A stretch of 64,000 nt of DNA from Chrysogorgia sp. JL179-B06 (lineage: Eukaryota; Cnidaria; Anthozoa; Scleralcyonacea; Chrysogorgiidae), in contig JAYKKM010000044.1 of assembly GCA_035772405.1 (NCBI GenBank), forward strand, positions 2,029,501 to 2,093,500, in the 5' to 3' direction. The position numbers and the translations under genes are program-made. Position 1 is the first letter of the stretch, and each line of letters opens with the position of its first letter. Positions 43,366 to 56,808 of this stretch are shown here, in pieces. The notes under the pieces are model-generated. The model did no database searches. It was given only the letters and a program-made list of their open reading frames with translations, and was not told the origin of the DNA.

Positions 43366-43408
43366 TCTGCCTGAAGATTCTTTTACAGATGAAACAAGTT
43401 GTAGCAGA
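43366..43408 (+). ncRNA. Hammerhead in right arm of palindrome copy 2
   Basis: Plus strand: TCTGC, CTGAAGA, TTCTTTTACAGAT, GAAAC, AAGTT, GTA, GCAGA. The central duplication created an upstream TCTGC that pairs fully with GCAGA (five pairs). It has the same 43-nt length and layout as HHR1 with different stem sequences, so pairs have changed together between families. Confidence 0.6.
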
Positions 43409-43496
43409 CCAGTTTTGAGGTAAGCGAAAATCTATTATTTGCTCTAACTATATGTTGTTGAGCACTCTTTGCATTTCGTAGACCAAAACCTACACG

Positions 43497-43521
43497 TATA
43501 TATATATATATATATATATAT
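43497..43521. repeat. (TA)n microsatellite
   Basis: A 25-bp TA run that forms the 3' boundary of PLE copy 2. Confidence 0.95.
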
Positions 43522-43539
43522 TTAAAAAGTGAAAAGGCT

Positions 43540-43582
43540 GTCGCTACTCGAGTTTCACGCTTACACGCGATCGTCAGGCAAC
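43540..43582 (-). ncRNA. Type I hammerhead ribozyme in the 3' region of PLE copy 2 (HHR2)
   Basis: Minus strand: GTTGC, CTGACGA, stem-loop II TCGCGTGTAAGCGT (CGC/GCG above a U-U), GAAAC, loop TCGA, triplet GTA, GCGAC. Stem I has five pairs. Compared with HHR1 one stem II pair changes from U-G to C-G, which preserves pairing. All invariant core positions are present. Confidence 0.65.
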
Positions 43583-43606
43583 TGACAGACTCGATCTAGT
43601 TACACT

Positions 43607-46195
<2,589 letters not shown>

Positions 46196-46290
46196 GCAGT
46201 CGGATTCTATTGAAGTCAGATTCTATTGAAGTCAGACTCAATTCAAGTCAAATTCTATTGAAGTCAGACTCAATTCAAGCCGTGAGATTC
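46196..46290. repeat. Short tandem repeat, about 30-bp units
   Basis: ATTCTATTGAAGTCAGACTC and CAATTCAAGTCA-type words alternate three times. Confidence 0.8.
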
Positions 46291-46555
46291 TATTGAAGGG
46301 CCGTGTTTACATGAAGCGGTTAACAGTAGAATCGGATCGAAAAACGCCAGTGAAGTCAATCCGGGCACAAATTATTTACATGGAGAATCCCCGATCTTCT
46401 TGGCTCCTGCACCATAGCCAAGATATTTTAACTTCCGCGTGCGTATCAAGTCCTTTTCGAATTTACCGTAGACCGGAAACTTTCGAGCTGATTCTGGTCT
46501 GAATCTCAACGCCGTGGATTGACTTCAATCTTCTTCATGTAGACAAACGATATTT
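46291..46555. repeat. MITE-like repeat
   Basis: GTGTTTACATGAAGCGG at the left and CTTCATGTAGACAAACG at the right form imperfect inverted ends. AGTGAAGTCAATCCGG and GATTGACTTCAATC form a second inverted pair. It resembles the CATGTAAAC class of GC-rich repeats at 4.6 and 6.0 kb. Confidence 0.5.
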
Positions 46556-46766
46556 GCCACCTCAGTACCACTGTGTACAAAACCATTAACAATATAATTC
46601 CCGACTATCTTTCCCAGAAATTTGCCCAAACTAATTTCAAACTAATTTCAAAATGTTTGTTCCTAGACCTCAGTCCGAAACCCTGAAAAAAGCATTACCT
46701 ATACAGGGGCCTCGGCTGTTCTTTGGAATATATAGCATAATGAAAAGGTGGTAAACTGCCAATAAT

Positions 46767-46814
46767 TTAGTGACGAGATACTGACGTTTCGAGCGGAGCC
46801 CTTCATCAGAGTAA
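46767..46814 (-). ncRNA. Hammerhead motif in the 3' region of PLE copy 1
   Basis: Same 48-nt block as 40961-41008 with one loop change (GTATCT for GTTTCT): TTACT, CTGATGA, AGGGCTCCGCTC, GAAACG, loop, CGTC, ACTAA. It lies about 290 bp past the stop of the coding remnant and about 35 bp before the 3' end of the insertion. Confidence 0.5.
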
Positions 46815-47102
46815 GACGGGATGAAATAAAATAAATAGGGCTTATATATACACATGCCAAAAGGGTGTCACAAGTAGAATGCACGGGAGATAAACAAACT
46901 GATAATTAATGAGATGCGAAAAGTTAAATCATTTACTATTTTTACAGTCGATCAGGGGGGGGGGGGAGAAATGACAGGTCCAAGGGGATTAGGCGATATA
47001 GTAAAGTAGTAAGAAACAAAATATTTGAAAAGGAATGAAAGTGCATAGGCTAATAATAAAAAAGTTCCAAGCAAACTAAAATAACAAAAAACTTGTGGGA
47101 AA

Positions 47103-47590
47103 TTAAATAAAAGAAAAACGTTCGTTAAGACCAAGAGGATGTGTGGTGCCAAGTTTAAAAATGAGACGCTTCTCTTGCCGTTTGCGGTTATCGTTACCAC
47201 CTGTGATGGGACGAAGATATCACAGACTTTCATGTCTGAAACCAAATGGTTAGAGCTGTTGAAATGGCGGGCTACAGGTTTGTCAACATCATTGTTCCTC
47301 ACGGAACGAAGATGTTCAGCAAACCTGTCTGAAAGGCGTCGCCCAGTTTCACCGATGTAGATTTTAGGGCATTTATCGCAAGAAATGCAATAAATGATGT
47401 TGGTGGACGTGCATGAAAAAGTATGACGGATTGTGTGCTTGAATTTGGGGGCAATAATAACTGTAGTGGGATTGAGAAAAGGGCATGTGTTGTAGCGGGA
47501 ACGGCCGCAAGAAAATGTTCCCGCTGGTGCCGAGGTATTTTGTTTAAGGGCACTATGTACTAAGGAGTCACGAATGTTTTTTTTACGGAA
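47103..47590 (-). pseudogene. Penelope-like element, GIY-YIG endonuclease remnant
   Basis: The minus strand from the truncation point reads KNIRDSLVHSALK, the cysteine linker SCGRSRYNTCPFLNP, then NIIYCISCDKCPKIYIGETG, RRLSDRFAEHLRSVRNN and KPVARHFNSSNH. The IIYCI...YIG pair, the arginine after it and the EH are the GIY-YIG landmarks. A one-base shift near 47175 moves the frame to RQEKRLIFKLGTTHPLGLN and ERFSFI before a stop at 47103. The family differs from PLE copies 2 and 3. Confidence 0.85.
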
Positions 47591-47785
47591 TGTTCTTTGG
47601 AATAGTTTCTCCGAGGATAAAGCATTAGCTCCGTCCTTAGTAAGTTTTCAAATCTCTTGTGAAAAACAAATCATTCTTTCCTGTTTAATTTGTAAATAGT
47701 TATTTAATAATTGTATGTACACGGCTTCGAGGAAGAGCACAATTTTGTGAATTTTGAAATAATTTTAATAATTAAACAAACAAGA

Positions 47786-48327
47786 CACGCCCGGTAGGTG
47801 TTAACTCGGGCTACTATGAAAATCGACTGTTGTCAGAAGTTTCCAGTTAAGCAGTATATTGCTATGCGTTATTTTACGTTTGCCATTCATATAGATACTT
47901 TTGGCATACATAAACAACTTGGCATTCATTGTAAATTCATTGAGATCGTGGACCAACCCGTTTCGAAATCGCTCGTCATCTTTTAGTGTAGCCAGGTCTA
48001 CCGCGATCGGCGTGTGCAATTGTAAGCATTGTGTATAGAACAACGATACTTGCCAGCGACATTACTGACCAATAACAATGTCTGTGAAAGTGTTAACTTG
48101 ACCAAGAAAGAACACTTGACTTCGAACAGCTGATCAAACGATCAAGGAAGCGAGGAAAGGAAGCACGAGCATCCTAAATATCTCTACAAATTGTCGGATC
48201 TGTAACCACGTCCGATTTATTTAACGCTCAGTTTCGCAAAGCCTGACGGAATGATGCAATAATTGCCAATTCGCGACCAGACAAACCTCGGTGATGATTT
48301 CCTTTGTCAGTTCGGCTCCTGAATATA
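47786..48327. other. Unassigned, with one recurring motif
   Basis: CGCCCGGTAGGTGTTAACTC near 47789 is the same motif as at 16575 and, inverted, 51975. Open frames face each other on both strands at 47798-48043, with no domain recognised. Confidence 0.4.
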
Positions 48328-48539
48328 GATAGACCTTACCCCATTATGACGCATGAATCTATTAGTGACTACTACTACCAGAATCCTTTTCGGTATATCT
48401 TTTGTGACGTTAAGTTGAGCAATTGTTTTCCGTCTCCCAGAGGGAGTTTAACATTAACATGAGAAAGGAAATCTCGCAGGAATTATGGTAGTAGTAATCA
48501 CTAATAGATTCATACGTCATAATGGTGGGTAAGGTCTAT
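48328..48539. mobile_element. MITE-like foldback, arms of about 60 bp
   Basis: ATAGACCTTACCCCATTATG, GCATGAATCTATTAGTGA and CTACTACCA are mirrored by the right arm (TGGTAGTAGTAATCACTAAT, GGGTAAGGTCTAT). The loop is about 90 bp. Confidence 0.85.
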
Positions 48540-48566
48540 TGATAAATTCTGGAGAGCCCCACATGG

Positions 48567-48635
48567 GTAGCCTGTGTACAGCCTGAATATACACCTGTAA
48601 TACACAGGTGTATATTCAGGCTGTACACAGGCTAC
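48567..48635. repeat. Perfect palindrome, 32-bp arms
   Basis: GTAGCCTGTGTACAGCCTGA through ACACCTGT is mirrored base for base after an AATAC loop. Confidence 0.95.
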
Positions 48636-48883
48636 ACATGGGTTAAGAAATACGAAACGAATAAAAAAATAAATGTAGAAATGCAACTAAATATGTACAT
48701 TGAGATAACATAAAACTCAGTATAATTTACAATATTCAAAATATGGGTCTAGTTCCCAATTAATTGTTTCGAAGCGTTGTGAATCTTTTTATAGGTTGTA
48801 AATACTCCATCTGCGACTAACAGAACAAACTGTTTGCGTAGATTATCATCATCCAATATAGGAAAGGGTAATAGTGCTCATAA

Positions 48884-49328
48884 CCTCAAAAATTGTTATT
48901 GTCTTGTTTGGAAGAACTTTTAAAATGATAAAGTAACTTCTTCTTTTGAATATTTTCGTTTCTTTGCTTTCTTATTGAGATATATCAGTTTGTTTGATAT
49001 GCAAATGTCTGGAATTTCGTCACACTGCATGCATATAATGACTTATTGGAGAAATGTGTATATCTCTTTCATTCTCGAACGAAATCCTTTAAAATCAAGA
49101 AGTTTGGTGTTATTCACATGACTTTAGTGTTTTTATTTCATGGACGCAAAGATATATAACATTCTCTGATAACTCATTATATGCATGTGTGACGAAATTC
49201 CAGATATTTACATATCGAACAAACTGATATATCTCAAAAAGAAAGCGAAGAAGTGAAAATCTTCAAAAGAAGTTACTTTATCATTTTAAAAGTTCTTCCA
49301 AATAAGACAATAAAAAATGTTGCGGTTG
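48884..49328. mobile_element. Large foldback, arms of about 165 bp
   Basis: GGAAGAACTTTTAAAATGAT, AAAGTAACTTCTTCTTTTGA, ATATATCAGTTTGTTTGATA and TGGAATTTCGTCACACTGCA on the left are mirrored by the right arm with about one change per 12 bases. The loop is about 110 bp. No target duplication was identified. Confidence 0.9.
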
Positions 49329-49684
49329 GGGGCACTTTCAAGAACGTTATAGATGTCTTCAGAGTTCAGAGTTCAGAGTTCTATATAATTGACTGACTTG
49401 TCAAACCGTTAGCAAATCGGTCAAAGCATCCCACTGACACGTTTCTTTCTGTGTTTGTCTCCACAAATGGTTCAATATATTCGTAAGACAATCCATTCGA
49501 TCGCATGTGACCGCTTAAAAAGAGAAAAATCGCAGGCCTTGATAACTTACAATAGCATAATAAGAGTAATATTACAAGATAAATATAAAAATAAAAGCTA
49601 AGAATGAAGGCGAATATCACTAAAAACTATATAAAGAACATAATAAACTATAACGTATAAACTTACGTCAGTCAACGTATCATC
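49329..49684. other. No recognisable feature
   Basis: A three-fold AGAGT/TCAGAGT run lies at 49361-49381. Otherwise nothing. Confidence 0.4.
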
Positions 49685-50215
49685 TATACAATGCTTCTCA
49701 TTACCTACAAAGCACTTAATATGGTCTAGCACCATGTTACATTAGGGATATGTTAAAACCATTTACATCATCAATGAATTTCCGTTCATCATCGAAAAGA
49801 CTTCTTACAATACCTCCAGCAAAACTAGTGAACTATGGCGGTGAACGTTCGTTTTCATACGCTGCGCCTAAGTTGTGGAATGAATTACCAGACTCCATTC
49901 GTAACAGTGAATCATTATCTACTTTTAAAATAAGATTAAAGACATTTTTATGACTAAGTGGTTTAAATTTTATAGTTGTTATATATATAGTAGTTTTAAA
50001 GTTGTTATATATAGTAGTTTTATAGTAGTTGTAGTTTTATAGTAATATATAATATTTATAAATTGACGGTTTTGTTAATAGTCTAACACTAAGTATAAAA
50101 CTCTGTATTAGTTTAAAACTTTGTAATGCATTGTAAAGCGCCATTGAGCTATAGGAAACGGCGCTATAGAAATAAATTATTATCATTATTATTATTATTA
50201 TTATTACTACACATA
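49685..50215 (+). pseudogene. L2/CR1-like LINE 3' end
   Basis: The plus strand gives LLITYKALN, then after a shift APCYIRDMLKPFT, NYGGERSFSYAAPKLWNELP and DSIRNSESLSTFKIRLKTFL, the last block of the reverse transcriptase frame. The untranslated tail has TGTAAAGCGCCATTGAGC, GGCGCTATAGAAATAAATTA and a (TTA)n end, the usual 3' signature of this LINE group. Only the last 530 bp are present. Confidence 0.85.
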
Positions 50216-50224
50216 GTTGGGATA

Positions 50225-50804
50225 AACTAGGTCTTCTGAAAACGTTTGGTTCTCATGTATGAGGCAAACTAAACTTTCTAGTAGATCGAAGGTTGTGATG
50301 CAAACTGGAGCCTTGGCGGTAACAGATGGTATAGTTCATGCGAACGCTGAGCTAGAATGGAATTAAACACTTTCTGGCAGAGGTCAGATATCGCCAAAAG
50401 ACCTGCCATTTTAAATATTCTTTTATGTGCATCTAAATGATCCTTATGACCTCGTTATAGGAAGCAAAGATTCTTTTGAATTACCAACACACACTCGAGG
50501 CCCTAAAGGCTAATTGAGATGCCCATAAAGCAATATTTAAATTGTTGCGTTATGAAAGAAGTCTATTGTACAAGATGGATGGCTTGAAATTATTTAGATT
50601 ATATCTTCATATGGCTTGCCCGCGCTTCTAATGTCTATATATAGCGCGCTTCTGAACACGTCGTCTGTACTTAATACGTAATTGCCGGAGAGAGAGTGCA
50701 GGGTGGAACACAGGAGCACAATATTCAAGAGCAGGTGTTATACAAGTGCAATAAATGTTGACAATGTCCTCAGCTGCTGGAACTCTAGCACGCTTAAGTC
50801 ATTA
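50225..50804 (-). pseudogene. LINE reverse transcriptase tail remnant
   Basis: The minus strand starts LKRARVPAAEDIVNIYCTC, then TPALEYCAPVFHPAL. This fits the region after the polymerase core in non-LTR elements where LEYCAPVFH is common. Downstream frames are broken (QRSHELYHLLPPRLQ near 50290). It abuts the piggyBac-like MITE at its upstream side. Confidence 0.6.
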
Positions 50805-50808
50805 TTAA

Positions 50809-51220
50809 CTCTTTCCTGACGGGCTGAAAAACATCCAAAATTGAACCACCTCTTTGTTCTTTTGATATCTTTAGAAATAACCATAACTGTTGCGAAAGCT
50901 ATACATTTTCTGAAAGCCCAATAAACCTGCTGTTACCAATGCTTTGAAATTTCCCGAACAAGACACATTATGTTAATATAAATTAGCATTAATTATCATA
51001 AATCAGCATCTTGCACGCGTAGCATCATTAAAATTCAAAATGCCACCAATCGCAGAGTTGTTTATGAAATCAAATCAAACTTGGCGTGTGAGTGGATCTC
51101 ATGTGCCTGGCGCTTGTCGAGTTTCAATTTTTACTCTTGCGTTGACGTGTGCTGTGTTTTTCCATTCACGATTTCGTCAGCCTTATACGACCGGTTTTGA
51201 CTGCGCCAGACAGGGAAGAT
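50809..51220. mobile_element. piggyBac-like MITE, 412 bp, TTAA target
   Basis: TTAA stands at 50805-50808 and 51221-51224. The ends CTCTTTCCTGACGGG and CAGACAGGGAAGAT are inverted with mismatches. A second, inverted and truncated copy is at 38840-39235. TTAA plus YCYTTTCCTG-type ends fit piggyBac-mobilised elements. No coding capacity. Confidence 0.8.
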
Positions 51221-51224
51221 TTAA

Positions 51225-51710
51225 TGAAACATTCGTAGAAATACATTGGGAAGGCGCGGGCTGAAGCCTCCCGCCTTCGCGGTCCTTGTATTGAGGTTGA
51301 CGTAGATGTCAATGTGAGCTTATCAAGTCTTATTACTCGGGCTACTGTGGTAGCACGAGTCTTAAATTCGGCTTCATTTTTGTTATTATTTTTGGGGTTC
51401 CACAAAATTGCGTAATAATATTTCCCGTCAGGCTTTTACGAACCGTGAGGCGTGTTGCGGGTCAATATTCGAGTACTTTCTTTTCGACAGCTTTGCTTTT
51501 GGTCGAATTGTTCTCTGACTCTGTTGTTAGATTTTGAAAGTAACTCTTAAGCTGACAACTGTGTTGATCGTGAATACGCTCACTGTGCTTACAACTGCAC
51601 ACGCTAAGATGACGGGCGATTTCGAAACAGGTTGGTCCGTGATCTCAAATTCAGGTAAACACGCTGTGTTGATATTACCTGAAGACACGTATGTTATGTG
51701 TACTTGGACT
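51225..51710. other. Unassigned
   Basis: TTATTACTCGGGCTACTGTG near 51330 recurs inverted near 17640. The 60-codon frame at 51534-51716 starts with ATG and has a hydrophobic N-terminus (KLTTVLIVNTLTVLTTAHA), which could pass for a signal peptide, but no promoter, splice or family evidence supports a gene. Confidence 0.3.
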
Positions 51711-51890
51711 CGGTAATTCCAAATCTGTTTTCAGAATTGAAATCGAGTAAATATAATAAACATGCATCTTTTCCGATTTGTGATCAACAAATACATGGCG
51801 AGCGAGGTCTGGGGACCATGGATGGGGGAAATCCCGCAGGGGGGTTAGGATGAAACTCTAGGAGGTGTTAGGGTTATGATTGCAGTTGGG
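51711..51890 (+). repeat. Interspersed repeat, partner of 25293-25480
   Basis: Shares TCGGTAATTCCAAATCT, TTTCAGAATTGAAATCG and GCGAGGTCTGGGGACCA with the earlier copy. Confidence 0.75.
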
Positions 51891-52029
51891 ACCTCCAGAT
51901 CGACCGAGTTCTGTCCAAAGTCCAGTATATAAGAGATATATACAGTATGCCATGCTACCAGCCCAAAACTAACCCGAGTTAACGCCTAGCAGGCGTCTTA
52001 TTTCTAGAACGTTTCTATTATTTTAATCC

Positions 52030-52840
52030 TGATAGTTCTCACTGCGCCTCACGTAGCGACGACGCAGGTCGGCCCAGATTAGGGGGCAGTTTATAAATTT
52101 CCGCACGATCTTCATGACCTTATTTATGAATATATAATTTACAAGACGTTCTGAGAGGTTATTGAGACGCTTCTTCGTTGATTCCTCGGGAATTCTCTCC
52201 GCTCGTTCAACGAGTCTCTATTCCAAAAACATTCTTTCTTCGTAATTATGCACTCTCTTTTCGAGAATCTTAGCATATTTTGGATGTATGTCATGCCCCG
52301 TTGTCTCCGTATGTTGCTTGATTGCCGATTCATTGTTGGTACGTCTTCGTGGATTATGTTCTTTTCCCCTCGAGTCCCATGATCGCTTGCTATCTCCAAT
52401 ATATGTAAAACAGCAATCCTTGCATTTGACATTGTACACAATACCTGGCAATTTAAACTCTTCTACAGAGTCTTTAGGTTTTTTAAAGACTCTAGAGAGA
52501 GGTTTCATAGGTCTAAAGGTAGTTTTAATATTAGCACGTTTCAAAGATCGTTTAATTCGCTCTGAAACTCCCTGTACATATGGTAAAACAGCAAATCTAT
52601 TTGGCTCTTCCTCTGGTGGTAAAACTCTAACTCTGTATAAATCTCTTGGGATACCCAATTTACACCCAGATCTCTACAAACACGTTCCACTTCCTGTTGT
52701 TCAAGCTCCTTATTAGAGGGGATCTCTTTAGCTCTGTGTAATAGTGTATCAACAACTGCTGTTTTATGTTGTGAAGGGTTATGGGATTCTAAATGTAGAT
52801 ACTTGCTAGTGTGTGTTTCCTTTCGATGTATGACAATCTC
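52030..52840 (-). pseudogene. Penelope-like element copy 3, end of RT and GIY-YIG part
   Basis: The minus strand from about 52830 reads SKYLHLESHNPSQHKTAVVD and LLHRAKEIPSNKELEQQEVE, the PLE reverse transcriptase thumb region. A frameshift at about 52655 leads to GIPRDLYRVRVLPPEEEPNR, LPYVQGVSERIKRSL and KLPGIVYNVKCKDCCFTYIG, then KEHNPRRRTNNESAIKQHT. GIVY...YIG marks the GIY-YIG domain. A further shift near 52218 precedes the tail. A third PLE family, unlike copies 1 and 2, with at least two lesions. Confidence 0.8.
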
Positions 52841-52862
52841 GAGTTACTTCATTTGAACTTTA

Positions 52863-52920
52863 ATTCACTACAAATCTGTTTCGTATGGTAAGCGAAGCTT
52901 ACCATACTCTTCAGGTGAAT
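52863..52920 (-). ncRNA. Type I hammerhead ribozyme, best copy (HHR5)
   Basis: Minus strand in order: stem I ATTCAC, core CTGAAGA, stem II GTATGGTAAGC with loop TTC and GCTTACCATAC (11 perfect pairs, G-C at the base), GAAA, C15.2, loop AGATTT, triplet GTA, stem I GTGAAT (six perfect pairs). Every invariant hammerhead position is present with canonical helix ends. It lies about 20 bp upstream of the PLE copy 3 coding remnant on the same strand, where a PLE 5' terminal repeat would be expected. Confidence 0.85.
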
Positions 52921-53200
52921 ATTGCAACTGATGTTAATACACAGGAAACTTGAGTTTATGTTGATCTACAGGATGAATCGATTATACGGATGGCATCGTG
53001 ACACTGGTCTATTGTTTGGTGTGACATTTACAGGTGTGATAGTAGGTGTGATAATAGTAGGTTGGTTATTGATTGCTTAACAAATATTTTTTCCTATGTC
53101 TACAAGTGGATACAAGTTCATTTCTTCTGTTGAGTGAGCCTAGTTTCGGATAGCATATAATGATATTATATGATTTACTATATATTTAATGATTTACTAC
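52921..53200. other. Unassigned sequence upstream of HHR5
   Basis: AGGTGTGATAGTAGGTGTGA-type repetition near 53033-53055. On the minus strand it leads into HHR5, so it may be part of the PLE end. Confidence 0.35.
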
Positions 53201-55224
<2,024 letters not shown>

Positions 55225-55735
55225 ATTTTGATTATTCTGATAGTGTCTGTAGCTTCTAAACTTAAACAACTTCAAGGTCGAGCAGCTAGAATATTCCAGC
55301 AGCAGCAGATTATTCTGTTAGATTAGCTGAATTACTATATCTGACTTAGTCTGGTCTTCTCTAGAAGACAGATGATGTTGCCACCTCCGTACCACTATGT
55401 ACAAACGATTAAAAATATGCTTCCTGACTATATCCTTCCCAGAAATTTGCCCAAACTAATCTAATACACGATCATACTCTTCGTGGCTGAAATTTCAAAC
55501 ATTTTGTTCCTAAACCTCAGTCCAAAGCCCTGAAAAAAAAGCTTTACCTACAGCTAGGGGGCTGTTCTTTATAATAGTCTCCGTGAGGATAAAGCATTAG
55601 CTCCGTAATCAGTTTTCAAATCTCTTATGAAAAAACAGAATTTCCTCCCTGTTTAATTTGTATGTACAATTTTATGAATTGGACTCGGTGTTGAAATAAA
55701 GTTTTAATAATAATAATAATAAATAATAATGATGA
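55225..55735 (+). pseudogene. LINE 3' end, partner of the interrupted copy at 46.6-47.8 kb
   Basis: Frames give LQGRAARIFQQQQ, then QTNLIHDHTLRG, and a lysine-rich AL-KKSFTY region: pieces of a LINE reverse transcriptase tail with several shifts. The 3' end TTGAAATAAAGTTTTAATAA carries a polyadenylation signal and an (AAT)n tail. It shows what the 46.6 kb copy looked like before the PLE entered. Confidence 0.65.
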
Positions 55736-55968
55736 TAAGTTCCTTTTTTTTTCTTATCTTTGAAACGAAGCTCAAGTTTGGCTTGTTATTATTACGTTCA
55801 TTTAAAATTAAAGTGAAATAATGTAAATGTAAGGCTGTTTTTTTTTGAAATGTTCTCAACTTTCACCGTTTTGCATGGTCGCTGCCATTAATAAAAAAAT
55901 TTCAAGTTTGTCGCCTTAATATCAAGCAAGTGTACTTTTTTGGTGTTGTATTCTGAAGCCTCATTTAC
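55736..55968. other. No recognisable feature
   Basis: AT-rich, no repeat noticed. Confidence 0.3.
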
Positions 55969-56808
55969 ATGACTACGCTCGACTTTAACTTGAACCTTCA
56001 AGGGAAGTAGAAAAAGGTTCGAGTTATCGGGAGTTCGAGTTACCGGGAGTTGAGAAGAAATGACCGGAAATAAGGAAAAAACGGTGTTTAGTACTGCATT
56101 GTATTTCTATTCATACAGTGTCACTTTAATCAAGTTGAATTACAGTATCGAATGGAACAATATTTCTAAATATTATAAATCAGAACGTAACGTAACGTGA
56201 AACAAAAAAACACAAAGCAGCATGCAGGAGAAGACTACAATCTTGGACAAAACTGTTGAACAGTTTCACAATAAAATCATGCCAGTTTGTTTACGCCACA
56301 TGTTTATGAGAAAAATCCCCCTCCCCCCGTTCAATGTTGATTTCTTGTGTCGAAATTCCAGCTAGAAGGTGTGGCTGCTGTTTAGAACAACATTGATCTA
56401 GGAGTAAGGGGGGCGGGGAGGCAGTGAAAACACAAGGAAGTTTCTTACTAAACATAAAAAACATTAAATCGGCGATTGCGATAATGTTGATGGTGTTGTC
56501 TCAACCGGTTTTGTCGGGCTACTGCTACAGAGTTCATGCGATTCACTTTTTTACAAGACAGAATACACGGCTGCTTCAAAATAAATTCAATAAATACTAT
56601 TTTTTGACTTGTCACGTCTTGACAAACGTGGTTCGAGTTATCGAGGGTAAAATTATGTAGAAAATGACCTGAAGGGAAACGAAAATTTCTTCGAGTTAGC
56701 GCCAGGTTCGAGTTACCGAGGGTTCGAGTAACCCAGGGTAAAATTACAGTAAATGTATGACGGAAATCCGGGGGAAATCGATTTTCGAGTTATCAGGAGT
56801 CGACTGTA
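55969..56808. mobile_element. pogo/Tigger-like non-autonomous element, about 840 bp
   Basis: The left end has CTCGACTTTAACTTGAACCT, TTCGAGTTATCGGGAGTTCG and AGTTACCGGGAGT. The right end has GGTTCGAGTTATCGAGGG, TTCGAGTTACCGAGGG and TTTTCGAGTTATCAGGAGTC followed by GACTGTA. Arrays of TTCGAGTTATCGGGAG at both ends and a CAGTCGACT-type terminus next to TA fit pogo/Tigger MITEs. No transposase. The 78-codon frame at 56424-56660 is not recognised. Confidence 0.6.

Larger units (their letters stand above)
43290..43496. mobile_element. Palindromic PLE-type end, copy 2
   Basis: Same palindrome and same right flank (TGTTGTTGAGCACTCTTTGC) as 35335-35536. The centre differs by a duplication of TGAAGATTC, giving GTGACTGAAGATTCTGCC. 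(TA)n stands on both sides. Confidence 0.85.
46731..47590 (-). mobile_element. PLE copy 1, 860 bp, 5'-truncated, with 14-bp target duplication
   Basis: TGTTCTTTGGAATA is present exactly at 46717-46730 and 47591-47604. Between them, on the minus strand, lie the GIY-YIG coding remnant (47103-47590), a non-coding 3' region and a hammerhead (46767-46814). Target duplications of this size and 5' truncation are usual for PLEs. The host site is a LINE remnant. Confidence 0.9.
46556..47785 (+). pseudogene. LINE 3' end, reverse transcriptase tail split by PLE copy 1
   Basis: Plus-strand text GCCACCTCAGTACCACTGTG to CTCGGCTGTTCTTTGGA, then from 47605 GTTTCTCCGAGGATAAAGCA onward, follows 55376-55690 in order, with the PLE as the only large interruption. 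A frame near the break reads MFVPRPQSETLKKAL, which matches the NxFxPRxxxEALKKSF type of LINE reverse transcriptase tails. The remains end near 47780 in an AT-rich tail. Confidence 0.65.

Noticed and set aside
51534..51716. 60-codon frame with signal-peptide-like start
   Set aside because: Hydrophobic N-terminus only. No family, promoter or splice support in a repeat-rich region.
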